Shown: piece by piece, positions 35,321-48,259 of the stretch | Numbering within the stretch: the stretch's first letter is position 1 | How the letters are laid out: the number at the start of each line of letters is the position of its first letter | Origin: Sipunculus nudus | Lineage: Eukaryota > Annelida > Sipuncula > Golfingiida > Sipunculidae | Length of the DNA: 64,000 nucleotides | Assembly: GCA_026874595.1 (NCBI GenBank) | Contig: CM049311.1 | Location: 48,737,676-48,801,675, forward strand | Direction of reading: 5' to 3' | Notes under the pieces: generated by a model | Databases searched by the model: none | What the model was told of the DNA's origin: nothing | What the model saw: only the letters and a program-made list of their open reading frames with translations | Position numbers and translations under genes: made by a program

Positions 35321-36293
35321 GACTATAGTAAATGGTTATTTGATTGATTTGTGATGGTAGGGGTCCACGGATACTTTTGAATTAAGTTGTCCTCACGAAA
35401 AAGTTCGGCACATTTTGTAATATGCAAAATTCTATTTTCTTCGATATCTCAAGAGCAAACCATGATAATTGGTCAAACATTGTGTCAAGACCTATGTTTT
35501 CATGGCCTAAGATTAAATAAAACCATATCAACAGCGGTTTAGTTCATATTTTAAATTTCCTCATGCGAATTAAAGCCGCCATTGATGAAAAGTCTACTGT
35601 CCACTATATCTGAAGAAGTAACCATGATAATTGGTCGAACATAGTGTCTACACCCAGGTTTTCATGGTCAAAGATCGTTAAACCACCATCAGAACAAATG
35701 CCTGATGTTTTTTTTTGTTTATATTTTGAAAATGCAAATTACAGCGGTAAAACCTAGTTTTTCCAGTATATATTAAAACTATTGAAAAAAAATTGTCAAA
35801 TAAATTTGCTTAACCTCAGGATTCTTGATCGTAGATAAGTTTTAGTAGCTAGCATTAATCTAGGAGTAAAACGGGTTATATCTTCTGTGCCTAAAATGAT
35901 GACGTAGAGTCAAAATGTATAGTGCATCAATTATTTATATCTATATTTCACGAATGGTATTGGATACTTCCTGTCGCGGTTCTATTTGGGTTCTGTTCCA
36001 CATAAGATATACCTATTTTTAGACAAACTACTTAACTTGGCTAGTATATGTTATATGGAGAGTATGTCAAGATATATATAGATAAATGCATTAGATAAAA
36101 TTATTAGGATGTAAGTACGTTTTAGCCATTTGGCTACTATTTCTTGGTGACATTTAGTTTTTAGAAAACACGGTCCTACAGGAACCAGTTCAGATCCACT
36201 GAAATAAATATGGCAAGGATATCACCTTTATCAAAAATATTAAACCTTTCGGTATACATGCACTTTTGATATACCTTTTGTAAATATATGTAA

Positions 36294-36563
36294 GGCCAAA
36301 TTAAAAAAAAAAGGTATGGTTCTCAGGCACTTTTTCGTTTCGATAAAATTTTCAAATTACAAGGGAAAAACATCACAATAACAGTTTTAATTTGCTAAAC
36401 ATGTATATGCACTACATTACAAAGGAAATTGTATGATTTTATCTTCTTGAAAGAAATGTCCGAGCGGCTACAGCTCAAAATTGGTAAGTTTCTGTTGAAA
36501 ATCAAAATAAAAATTTTTGATGCGGGCGGTGCCTGAGAACCATACCTTTTATTTTCTTGGGCC
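36294..36563 (+). mobile_element. Harbinger-like MITE, copy 2
   Basis: Ends 'ggccaaattaaaaaaaaaag' + 'gtatggttctcaggcac' and the inverted 'gtgcctgagaaccatacctt' + 'ttattttcttgggcc'. An exact TAA flanks both sides (36291-36293 and 36564-36566), the TWA target duplication expected for PIF/Harbinger. The interior has 'gcgggcggtgcctgag', shared with copy 1, plus 'aatcttcttgaaag'-like text. 270 bp, non-coding, inserted within the fold-back element, so it is the younger of the two. Confidence 0.92.
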
Positions 36564-36599
36564 TAAATTGAACATTTTAATTGTAATTTTTTAATTAAC

Positions 36600-37880
36600 A
36601 TCTGCCAGTTGATTGGAATATCAAACCGTTAGATATCATGACGTCTTGCAGTCTATTTTCAAAGGCCGAGGTTCAGGATATTTAATAGTAGAAGTAGAAT
36701 CATTATATATAAATGTTTGTTTACATGGTGAACATGATTGGAAAATGATATCTACTGATACCAAATTCCGACATTCATGGTATATGGAGCTGTAAGGTAG
36801 GTTTACCTAATTGTCCTATCTTCACCTCTGTGTTGGTCTGGCATTGTAATACCGGTCAGGTAAAACACCCTGCTTGTGTGATCGTAATATTTGCAGTTCA
36901 AGTAGACAAACATTAATTGAGTCCTATAAAGTGGTAGAAATAGCCTATTTGTATCTATAATACAATATATGAATATCTTGATATGCCTTTAGCTTTTTTC
37001 CGGCGGTTTGGCCATTGATCAATATCTCTAATATACTACATTATATACACTTCACTGTATGATGAGACTTTTCAGACACTAATGAATATTTAAAACAGAA
37101 CCCTGATCCTGGCCCGCCTGGTGCGATATAACTTGAACTAATGAAATACTCTTATTCAACACAAAACTAGCTCCATTGATAAAAGTAAGATTGACAGTGG
37201 GCGAGCCACTTGTCTCCTGGAATTGAGATGCGCTACAAATTATATTCAGGGTCTATGTGTATATAATGCATCAAACATCAAGACAGGTGTTTACAATTTT
37301 GTCATGTTTTACTTATCCAGTCAGTTTTTACCTATTTTGATTGTTTATTGTTACAAAGTGCAGGAATCTGATGCTATCATATGCTCACAAGCTAACATTA
37401 ATCAAACATAATCCATAAGTATGCTAGTTACCAACTTATCTTTAATATTAACACTAAGTCTTTTTCGATAATGATTTTCCTAATTTGCACATGAAGGAAA
37501 TAACTTTTTTTTTATTAACTTGAGAAAATCTGTGACCAGGAGGGCGTACTGTTTCATGTTTCTTAGTATTTGTTCCCGACATACGATGAAAAGGCATGAT
37601 AAAATCCAATGTAATTCAAACTTAATCAGAATATTAGATTTCAGGTTTATATGCACGGGGTTGAGAATATAACACCTGTCGAGAAGACATCAGGGCAAGG
37701 CCTTGAAGACAGTTTTGGGGATTGAACCATGCCCCAGTCAATTTATATTATCAAAGTTTCTAACTGAAATAACGAAATGCTGCTTCTTTCAGGAAAGCCT
37801 TCATTTGTTTACAAAAAGGGGGCAAATATAATATAATTATATTATAATTATAATATTATATTATAATTAAAATATAATTT
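36600..37880. other. Interior of the fold-back element, no gene seen
   Basis: Short frames only. AT-rich tract with 'taatataattatattataat'-type near-palindromes at about 37828-37880. Confidence 0.5.
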
Positions 37881-38529
37881 AAAGTTTTTTTTTATCAATA
37901 ACCGTGAAACCCAAGTCTTGATATAATGTGTGACTAAATAAGACAGTTAGATCTTTTGATAATCCCGCAGATTATCAGAATTTTTTTTCAGTTTGTCTTT
38001 CAACAATCTTGGCAACGAAAACCTTGTTTATTAAGTTCGGCCAGTTACTATAGTTTTCAGTTGAAATATTGAAGAAGATGGATATAATCAATGGAGACCC
38101 TAATTTGCATGTTAATTTTTTATTAACACGGAATAAACATTTATTAACATGGTTTCATTCGAAGCTTTGACCGTGAAAACCTAGGTCCAGATCCAATTTT
38201 TGTCAAATTATCAAGAAGAGTTCTTGATAAATTAAGAATTAGAATTTTCATCAATGGCGGCCCCTAATTTGCATATTACAATTTAAAATACTGACTGACC
38301 CGTTCTTATTATTTTTTTTATTTGTATCTTTGACCATGAAAACCTAGGTCTAGACACAATATTCGACCAATTATCATTCATGAGATATCGAAGAAAATAT
38401 ATATTTTTTTCAATGGTGGCCCTAATTTGCATATAACAAAAGTTCATCAAGGTCGTCGTGAGGACAACACTAAAGTATCAAGTGACCTCTACCATCACAA
38501 ATCTATCAAAAAGCCTTGTACTTTAGAGA

Positions 38530-41500
38530 ATGCATAGGTTTACTAAGGCGGCAACTCGACTATGGCTAACGAAAATTAGAGGAAACGACTAAGGGAGAAA
38601 GAGGGCGTAGAAGCAGCTTCGGTAAATACAAGGTTGTAAACAAAATCAAATCGAGGAATTAGGTTATTAAAGATAAGGTGCGTTATTGCATTTAGAACTT
38701 TTTCTTGTGAGCATACAGTGAAAGTCAGTATTCGTCACTACCGGTCTTTCTGTACTCACGAAAGAATGTTTTAATGTGTATAAACACAACGTAAGACGAT
38801 TTTACCTATTGCAAATGACAGCACACATACTGTCATGTTGAAGATATATGGATACATTGGTAACCTAATGCTTAAAATGCATTTATCTGTATTTAAATAT
38901 CTCTAAAGGAAAAGGGACATATTTCATATTGTATTTTCTTTTGAGGGTTCGGGTATAGATATTGGACGATAAAACAATAAGATAAAATGATTTATTGCCG
39001 CGTTACTTAGTTAATTAGTTTATATCCTAATTATTAACACATTCATGATATGTAATATGATTAGAACTGCCGATAACTATTCTTTAATAAGTGGATATAA
39101 TCTTAAATGCAAATTAGGATTATTAAGTTTACAGCATTCATTAATACTCATCATTTATTCATTCAGATTTACTAGTAGGTGGGTGTGAACTTGATTAGCT
39201 CATTGGTGTATGCCAGTCCACATTTCGCTTCAAATAAAGCATTTAATAGAATTGTTGGTGAGAATGTAATGTTTCCTTCTCATATAACTACATTTGACAG
39301 ATACCCGGCACATGAGTGTCCATGATATACCTTACGTTTTATGTATTATTCATCTGTAATAATTCTGCGATTCGAATAAAGCTGCTTCCTTACTGCTTGA
39401 GGAATACTGTTTTCCTTTCTATGCTTGTCTTTTTATACCGGATGTCGGAAGTGTTAGGTGTGGCTTTCATCGATTATACAGATGATTGCAAATCCATATC
39501 CGCCCACGTGTCGACAATCAAATATAATCTAGTAAAATCCAGGAACAGAAAAGATAATTCTCTGAAACAGCTAGATGTTGGAAGACTCGGCAGCGGTGGA
39601 ATAAACAGGCTAAAAAGAAACATTGTCACGAAGGGAGTTCCTGAGAGAAAAACTAAAACATACACATATTGTCCTTGATGCGGATGATCTCCGAATGGTA
39701 ACGGTATTCATCATTAGAAAAATGAGAAAAATGTTGCTTGTTTTTATGATGTTTTATGTTCGTCAGTCAGCAGGGTTTCTCAGCGAGATGTCCACATGTA
39801 AACAGTTCTATAATTGGCCATGACATCAGCAGGACAAATTAAAAATTGAAATCTAGGAGGGTTTCTCTATCTTTCGTTAAATTTGCTCTGAGTAACGCGT
39901 CGAGCCCATTGTATTCCTAATGGCTATATTTATGCCTGTTCTGTGGACCCAGGCTCTATCAGTTTTTTTTAAATCCCCCCCCCCCCCCCAAAAAAATCAA
40001 TGAGTATCTGAAAACATACTTCATGTAGCAATAGTAAAAAAGGTAAATTTCATTCAGGAAATTCTTTGTTACAATACTAGATGAGGAATCGGTGAACAAT
40101 AAAGACACAGCGCACATTTTTCTTCTTATTCTTAACATACTGTAGATAATATGACTGCAGTGTTAAGATTTCACAAATGCATTCATCACAGGTTTTTTGA
40201 CGTTAACAGATTTTCTTTCTCCAAACTTTTCATGAGAATATGGATTCAGGTGGCATACTTAACATTTTTCACTTCTCTGATGGTATTCAGGTTTCTTGCG
40301 CGTCAATGTCGTGTACCATTTCATTAGTGAAGTTTTCTGAAGTGTTTGGATGTGTTTGTGAGGTGTTGCCAAAGAAGTGACCGTGAATCACACCCCCGAA
40401 GGAATGAATTTTCAGGTTCTTTTAAACGGGAGACTTAACCGGCTGAAACTCACACATACACTGAAAAAGATGAGAAAGACGTGTTTAACAATAAAATCAT
40501 AATCAAATGCAAACTTGCATTTCTCTGGAGAAGATATGAAGTTCCTTAGAGTCCATATGATTTCATCAATTCATTGAGTCCAGAACTATCCGTAGGCACA
40601 AATCACAAAAAGTTCGTCTTGCAACACGGCCGCTGGTCACATGATCGTCGCGCGCGTGACTTAGGTATGCATTCCTCGAGTCCAGTCGGTTAAGCACTGT
40701 ATACACACGCACAAGAGCTTCTCCGTTTAAATCGAAACACTGGCTTGACACAGTTCTTATTCCTTAAGTACTCGCTTGCCATTCAAGACGAATTCCTGAA
40801 TCACTGGCAGATAGGCTCTGAGGCTTTTTTGTAACATCACTCAAATTTTTGTCTGTCACTGCATTATTATCCAGCTCCCTGTAACCGAATCTGCGAACGC
40901 GCACGACAATATTCGGTACCATTCACAATGATCAGCTTTGAAGTTTTAAGTAAACAATGTTGCTACAGGAACCGTCTAGACTAAAACCGACAAGAACCGA
41001 TTCTCACGGAATTAATATTGTACTGAAACCAACATCAAATAAACACCTGGGTTCTCTAAACCTGCTTTCCCACGCTAACATCGATACATGATACCGCATA
41101 CCAAATTACCAATTGACAACAAATCATAGAAACAATCGTCTGGTTATACTATCCTTACTTGAATGTTCATAAAAATTACTAACTTCTCTGGCGACACCAT
41201 GCAATTCACTTTTACTAAAATATGAATATGTGAAGGTTATTTTGTGAGATGATGACTAAACATTAAATTCAAAATAAAATTTACAAGAGGTTTTAACACA
41301 TATTATGAGTTGCAATTAATCGGAAAAATGAATGGTTCAGTCACATATATTCTTGTATGGTGCAGATATTTACAATAATATTATTTTTTATACCTTTATA
41401 TTTTTTCACCACCATTGAAATCTTAAGATGATATCTCTATATTAAAAATGAATGTCATATAAAACCTTTCCTCAACGGATTATATATGTTATAACAATGT

Positions 41501-42480
41501 TCATATATATTATGAAGGGACAAGAAGGAGAGGAAGCGTGTGATACTGTCCTGTCATATAGTCTGAAACAGGAATGGAATTCTGCAGATGTACATACATT
41601 TAAGTTAAGCTAGCATTAAAAAATAGAGAAAGTTACCTCCAACAACAAAAAAAATATTTAAAAAAGGGACAAATTATATAGGTATCGGACCGGCTCCTTG
41701 TAGACTAAACCTTACAAGTCCTCAGGCCGTGCATCATAACCCATGAATCACTTGGTTTGTTTCTACTTTTTGTGGAGGCCCTCTGGGGGGAACACATTTT
41801 CTGCATCGCGCAATACATTATTTTAAACCAATCACTCTAGTTGAGGCTTTTTGCGCACAAGGGTTTTCATCTTTTTGTTGAAGACTGATGTGAAAGGCAA
41901 AAATTTTCGAATCAGTCGGTCTTGAAAAAGGAAAACAAATCCAAACGATGTGTCAAATATACGATTGGGAATCATGAGGTTATATACATAGTGTTAAAGA
42001 AAAGACCGACGAGAGCAAAAAGCCAAGGAAACCCAAGTCAGGGGGAGAATCCATTCAAGATATTGGCTTTTGTGACAAGTCAGACAGGGATAGATACAAT
42101 GGGGAAATAGAATTTATTGCAACCTCCTAACCTAACATGCGTCCCAGGAGTATTAAATCTTGCCATTTTGGGAATTGATGATATAAAACGTTCACTACTG
42201 TAAACTTCGGAGCGGATACACTGCCCTACGTACAGGGATGCGGCCTACACTCTGTGTTTTACCAACCCTTTGGAAGATGCCAAGCCTTTTTTCCTGAAAC
42301 AATTATCGTAGATTTATTTTCCAATATACAAGGCAATATTCTAGAATATTTATGTTATATTGGAATTATTCACTGCTATCCCATATGTATCCCTGCCATT
42401 AACTAAATGATCCACATGCCATTCCGTTTTCTTGTTATCTTAATACTATTGTTGGAGCCAGTTTTTTTTATCGGTCCGGA
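38530..42480. other. Gene-free stretch
   Basis: The longest frame (39316-39678, 120 codons) has no recognisable family and no supporting context. Poly-C at 39975-39989. No clear repeat boundaries. Confidence 0.5.
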
Positions 42481-42499
42481 GAATCTTTACAAGAAAAAA

Positions 42500-44565
42500 A
42501 AAACTAGAAATATGCATTCTCAGGAATGCCGACCTTCGCCATATGGGTGCTTCTTATTGTGGAATGCACCCCAAAACTACCCTTATTTCCAGGTTTGTTC
42601 GCGCAGAAGTTCCCGTCAACCCGTGTTTGCATTCACTTATTCGACCCATATTCCCAGGCCCATGCCTGCATAAGTGATCGTGTACTTGCAGCGGCGTACC
42701 TAGCCTCATTGCCGCCCGGGGCGGTGTTAGAAATTGCCGCCCCTGTAACAAAACATTACAAAATTGGATAACATATAGAAACATATCATGTCAAAGTCCT
42801 TGTTATAGGCTTGTATTTGACAACAACACAGTTATATGGATGAATTCACTGGCACTTGTTCAAACAAGTATATTTCATTATGAAGTGAACAGAAAGGAAT
42901 AAAACAAATAAATTGTTACTAACAAAAATTAAACTGCAAGATACACATATAATGTGGGAAATTTATCTTTCTTCATTCATGTAAACACAATTCATGATTA
43001 CTTTTTTTACTCAACATGGAAAAAAACTTTATTTGGTGAGTGTTATTTCATTCTCAACGCATACAAATACCTTGTCACATCAATAATTCAACCTCTTGTT
43101 ATCGCATATGACAGCAGGTATACCTAATAGAGCTATTGAGATATGTATGGTACTGCAGCATGCAAGGCACTTTAGTCTTAAAAAAACGCGTAATTTCATT
43201 AGTTATAGGCCTATATATGTAGACAGGGCACGTTTAATATTTTCATTCTAAAAAATCCAATGTTTGGTCAAATTGTTTAATTAAAATATCCTCAACGATA
43301 AAAGCATACTTTGATTCAAGGCTACATCACATTCATTTTAGAATTATAATGATAATGCACTTTGTGAGGTTTTATTTATGAACTTATGACTATTTGTTAT
43401 TCAATAAAGTATTTAAATAAATTTCAAGTAATCATGATATCATTTAAATATATATTTTAATTTAACTACAACTGATTTGTCACAACATACAACAATTGTC
43501 TGTAGGTATTGGACCATTAAACTGTTAATAACAGAAATAACAGTACAGGTAAATATATCTTTATTTAAGTTTGAACTCTAAATGATAAAACTGATACTTA
43601 ATACGTATACTGAAAATGTGGCTTAGCGGCCAGGGGGATTCATAAGAGAATTATATTTGAAAGATAAAATAACTGCTACATAGGTCTGCGTGTTTATTGT
43701 TTTTATTCACGTTACATAAAAAATCATGTAGGTCATATTGGTTAATCAAAAGACAGAGGCAATTGGGTAGTACTCATTATATACACGATAGTGTAAACAC
43801 GATATTGTAAACGAGACTGCATGATGTAAGAGTATGGAGAATCATGGAAAAAGGATATTTCAGGTTGTTTCAGGCTGTTAAATATCATGGAATTTCGGGA
43901 ATTCAGGGGTTCAAGAAAGGCCAAAATTGTACTTTTTGAGGAACTCCTTATGCCGATCATTATACTTAATCCCAGAAATGCCGCCTCAGAAAATGTGCAA
44001 ATCGTTCGTAATCTTTTTGTAGGTTCCAGTGCCCTGTTTATAATCCTTAAAATACTTGAAATGGGAAAAAAAGGACAAATTTGTTCTTTTTGAGGAATTC
44101 CTTATCTCACTCATCATACAAATTTACCGAAATGCCGCCCTCTAATTTCAACAGGTTCAACTGTCCAGTTTATAATCCTTATAAAACTTGAAATGGGACA
44201 AAATTCCCCCGAAATGCCGCCCCCCCCCCCCCCCCCCCACATGTGCCGCCCGGGGCGGACCGCCCCTGCCGCCCCCCTTAGGTACGCCACTGTGTACTTG
44301 TGAACATTCCGGGGAGTCCTTCCTGGACACGGATCATGATGCGCTGTGAATAGTGAATATTTCATGAATTCCTTCCGGAATCCAGATCATGCGGCGGTAT
44401 CACACCAAAATCTTATCGGTTTTTTAATTTGGCCCTTCTCGAGATGCCCTGAACATTTCATGGGACAGCATTCATGATTGCGTGAGTTACATTGTGAACA
44501 AACACAAACACACACACACATAAAAACACACGCATACCCTCTTACTGGCGGAGGCATTAATATCT
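42500..44565 (+). repeat. Family C dispersed repeat, copy 3, split by a hAT insertion
   Basis: The left part is 42500-42688 ('ctagaaatatgcattctcag', 'gcattcacttattcgaccca', 'tattcccaggcccatgcctg'). It resumes after the insertion at 44293 ('tgtacttgtgaacattccgg') and runs through 'caccaaaatcttatcggttt', 'gcgtgagttacattgtgaac', a CA-rich run and 'ctggcggaggcattaatatc'. Removing the insertion and one target copy leaves a continuous match to the 24440-24730 copy. The most complete copy in the window, about 460 bp. No coding capacity. Confidence 0.8.
42689..44292 (+). mobile_element. hAT-superfamily element with perfect 8-bp target duplication
   Basis: The first 12 bases 'cagcggcgtacc' and the last 12 'ggtacgccactg' are inverted repeats with one mismatch. 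'tgtacttg' is duplicated exactly outside both ends (42681-42688 and 44293-44300). Terminal CAGNGGCGTA and an 8-bp duplication together are diagnostic of hAT (known). 'gccgcccggggcgg' is a subterminal direct repeat (42711-42724 and 44245-44258). The interior has a 153-bp tandem duplication (for example 'gaaatgccgcc' at 43975 and 44129) and a 19-base poly-C. At 1604 bp without a transposase frame it is non-autonomous or a deletion derivative. Confidence 0.95.
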
Positions 44566-44569
44566 GAAT

Positions 44570-47370
44570 TTTCTGTCTATATGTAACAGAAAAATATTTT
44601 ATCAGGTGGAAATGAGCTATCTATGGCTTTAACCTAGGTCATTGTTAGAGTAATATCGTCCCAGCAATAGCAGCCGATCAACATCGTTGGGCCTGACGGT
44701 TCGAAATGGTCACTTGGATAATTTATCACAGATCAAAACAATCTGATGTTTAAGGACATGGCACATCCTCACTGGTGGGAATAGTAATGTACACTCTCAT
44801 GGTCAAAGTAAATTTGCACAATGGGGAAAGTTCTTGGCTGGAGGAAAGAAAAGGAAAATTGACTGGCTGTTTGTAAAATCGAACTTAACAGCGAAAACTG
44901 GTCCAGGACATTGCATGTTTGAAATGCCTAATTTATTATATATCTCAGAATCTTAGACAATCATATGTACGGCATGACAGATGGCGGCATGACAATACAA
45001 ACGCATCCACCTCACGGGTCTGTATAGAAAGAGCGATCCGCGCAGACTTGGAGAATGTTGACTTGTGTCCACCGTATTTCAGAGAGGTGATAACATATAG
45101 TAATTTTAGGGAAGATACACTGGCATGTTTTACTTGGCATGTTGTAGAATTTTAAAGAGACGACTCATTTCTGTTATGGCATCCCATTTATTCCCGTCCT
45201 TATTTTGATGGCTAGACTGTAAGCGTTTAAGTTCGGACGGGGCTGTTCGACTTTTCGTCCTTACCAATAAACGGTTGGAGTGGTATAGTTACCACTACAG
45301 ATACATACGCATCTGTTGGAAACTGTTGTAATTTAACGTCCGCAAGAATGGGATTCATGTTTTCAAAAAGTGTGTCTGATAAAATGGACATGGCCTCAGG
45401 CGGGATACTTAAATCCCTACATTAAATCTCATTTTCAGGAAACATACAGAGTAAAGATGTAAAATATAACACGGAAGTTAACGCCTCTGCCAAACGAACC
45501 CGTCTTCTGTTATGTAAGAAGCTATACAAGATCTATAGACGAAGCTCACTTAGTGGTCGCTACGAAACGGATGTTTAAACGTGATCGTATTATCAGATGT
45601 CTGGCCTTAACCTGTCAGTCTTGTGAGGAGATATTAAATTCAACGCCGGAGATGCCAACTATGAGATCAAGCAAGCCGCAGGGGGAGACAACGGGGGGTC
45701 CTGACCACCAGACGCAATTCAGCGGAAACTAAACGGTCTGGTCACCTAAACAGATCGTCTTCTCCCGCCGAACAACAATAAAACGGTCTAGTCACATTAC
45801 GCCCAGCCTGACCAAGCATCACCGCACATTTTGTGCTTGTACAAGGGCGTCTGCAAGCATAGAAAAGAATTAAAATAATAATAATCGAACATAACATTTC
45901 AGGGCGCGGCTTATTTGTAGTTGCTATTTTGTGAGAAGCAATAAAACCCTAATGAAAATGGCAGGCATGTTATTTGGTTTAAACCATATTTATTGCATAA
46001 TAGCAAGAGGATTTGCAAACAGTGAACAGCCTTATATTAATTCTTCTCCTCACAGGTTATAAATTCACCAATAAAAGGAAAATAGTTAATACATGCATAT
46101 TGCACCTGTACCCTTGTACAATAATAATATGGTGCATCCTGTCTCCTTCCTTGGGCTAAACGCGTATAATATATACTTTTATCTACATGTGCAAAAATGT
46201 ACACATCCGCAAAAATTAAGTTACATGTAATGTTTTGTTGTATTTTAGCGACTCTCGAACCATCTGGGTACCTTTTAAAGGTAAAAGATATGTTATTTCT
46301 GGAGCTGGAAATAATTCCAAGCTGTCTTCCAATTTACCGAGGTTTATTGCCGGCCGAATTCATCTTATTGACTCGGATAAAAATCTTCAAGTAACATTGA
46401 AATTTCGCATGCCAGCGCATGCCCGTACACATGGCACAGACATAATCGGATCCTCGGCCATGTTGGTCACTTTTTTTCCTTTTCCTGGAGTGTTATTGTC
46501 GTCATGAATGATTACAGAAGAAAAAAAACCGCTGATTGTTTTTGGTTCCATCACATCTACCATTTTTCCTGCGGGATATAAATCAGCCGATTGTCAAAGA
46601 TTTTTGTAGCCGATTTTTCCGACTGGATCACCAAAAAAATCAGGCAAACATCATTTTCTTTCCTACCGTTCCAACCGATATTTAGGGCCGGCAGAGAATC
46701 GATATATGGGAGGGTTGGCTTCAAAAGGAAGTAATTGTATATAGCTGAAAATAAGTATAACATATATATACATGCCAATGTAAATACGATTAAATGCAAA
46801 CTGGTAAACGCATTTGTATTAGCACTCTTTTTTTTTAATTTCATATTGTGCAACAAGTTTCGGGTTTACCTAAACTTCACAGATCAAATTATGTGTGTAG
46901 TGAATTACTGTGTCGACAGGGCTTTAATGTGATCGTTTCATGTTCATCTGGACAGTACATATATATAATTTGTGTCTTATACTTTTCATACAACTTTTCG
47001 TTAACAGATCAAATGTATCCAAACTTCAATATTGACATATATATGAAATAAATGTAAAGTATAACAGAATATACATGATTCACCGTCTCCAACTGGGGTT
47101 TGGACCAAATCTGTTCGAATTTTTTTCTTTACTTGCTGGCTCACAAACGTTTTCCTTGCACAGCTTGTCATACCAAAAAAACTTAAATCTGATTTGCTGA
47201 CATCTTGAACTACGTCTTCTTCTAGTTACATTTGCATAATGTTCTTCTATTTTTCTGCGGTACTTGGTTATTCTTATGTTTCCATTCAGACGGTAACGCA
47301 CTTTTAGGGGTTGAGTAAACCGGAGGAATCAGGGAAATCTCCGACTTTAGGCGGGTTTCTACAACCTACT
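44570..47370. other. Gene-free stretch
   Basis: Only short frames without recognised relatives. 'aaacggtctggtcac' and 'aaacggtctagtcac' (45732 and 45781) are a minor direct repeat. Confidence 0.5.
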
Positions 47371-47374
47371 TTTA

Positions 47375-47450
47375 TAGCCTTACCTGGAATCAAACCCGGC
47401 GAGGAGAGGCATGCGTTTAACAACTCGACTGTCCATGCCCCTAGATAAAT
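47375..47450 (-). other. tRNA-like SINE head (minus strand)
   Basis: On the minus strand: 'gacagtcgagttgttaaacg' (A-box-like), then 'catgcctctcctcgcc', then 'gggtttgattccagg' (good B-box match). Spacing fits a class II-like tRNA-derived polymerase III promoter. Stems are mostly lost, so this is a SINE head or tRNA pseudogene. The downstream body toward 47270 is not recognised. Confidence 0.5.
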
Positions 47451-47812
47451 TCATTACTTTTAGAGCAAATTTGGCTAAGAGACAAGCAAAATAGCCATGT
47501 TTTCCTTTGTTTTAATTACAACATGTTGGATTATCTATATACAATTTCATATATGTTTCTCATTAATTTTATTTGGTCTAAAATACCATAAAATTGAATA
47601 CGCAATAATATTCATGAAAAAAGTCCCATCAATAATTCCACTATACCTATGACCTTCACAAGATGCCGCTATGCACGTCAGCACTAACTGGATTTGTGTC
47701 TAGGAGCTGAAACGTCAGGATCGTATAACCACCTGTACGTACGTATAAATCACGTTATCTAAAAGTCGATCGATGGTAATACACTTGTCCACAACCGCCT
47801 GTGTAGGCTGAG

Positions 47813-48256
47813 TTGTGTACTGATATCCTTTGGTCTGGAATAAGTTTTTCTTTCACACATCTCCGACTCTGGTTGCCGCCGCCTACTTATGATAATTCAT
47901 TGACAATGCTAGAAACGCAGCAAGAGACTGTATATCTCCGCCACCATACTGGACCACAGGCCCCGAATATTACAAGGTTCCTGATCCAACTTTGTTTTGT
48001 GGTACGAAAGCAAGCCGAGGGAATGTTTGTCAACTCGATGGTTGAATCACAGATTAGCCCAGTCTGTCAGAACAAAAGAGGTTCCAATAAGGTCATATAT
48101 GTGTACGCACGCTGGAAAATGTCCAGGCAAATCTATCGGATATCAACACCTAGGGATTTCCTTAATACTTTGAATAACGACGGCCTCTCCTATGGCAGGT
48201 ACAAATTTTCCTGTTGCACAAGAGTAAACTGTATTATAGTGATCCTTCAAATATAA
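47813..48256 (+). pseudogene. 147-codon frame related to the 16.9-17.4 kb repeat; function unknown
   Basis: The longest open frame in the window. Its middle, residues about 80-108 ('FVNSMVESQI', 'CQNKRGSNKVIYVYARWK'), aligns without gaps to the frame at 17247-17350 ('FIDSMVASHV', 'YQNIVGANKVTLYRVNSL'). A weaker match lies just upstream ('VYLRHH...QAP...CFV' against 'IYHLKE...QAP...CFI'). The same nucleotide stretch in the first tandem copy (16615-16700) is interrupted. No known domain is recognised, no signal peptide is evident and no splice context is clear. It is either a lineage-restricted repeated gene fragment or the coding scrap of an unknown element. I do not assign a function. Confidence 0.35.
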
Positions 48257-48259
48257 ATA

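Larger units (their letters stand above)
35330..38525 (+). mobile_element. Fold-back element with tandemly repeated inverted arms
   Basis: The left arm (about 35330-35760) and right arm (about 37900-38525) are inverted copies. Left 'gatttgtgatggtaggggtc' (35348) pairs with right 'gacctctaccatcacaaatc' (38484-38503), and 'gttgtcctcacga' pairs with 'tcgtgaggacaac'. Within each arm a ~155-bp unit repeats: 'accatgataattggtcgaac' + 'ttttcatggtcaaagat' near 35459 and 35610 on the left, and three inverted units near 37902, 38171 and 38333 on the right. The interior (~2.1 kb) has no recognised protein and contains a Harbinger-like MITE. Long, internally repetitive inverted arms are the hallmark of fold-back-type elements (known from several animals); this assignment is structural. 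No target duplication is defined. Confidence 0.75.

Noticed and set aside
39316-39678. 120-codon frame, partly hydrophobic N-terminus
   Set aside because: No recognised family, composition like the surrounding DNA, no splice or promoter context; length is within chance for 64 kb on two strands.
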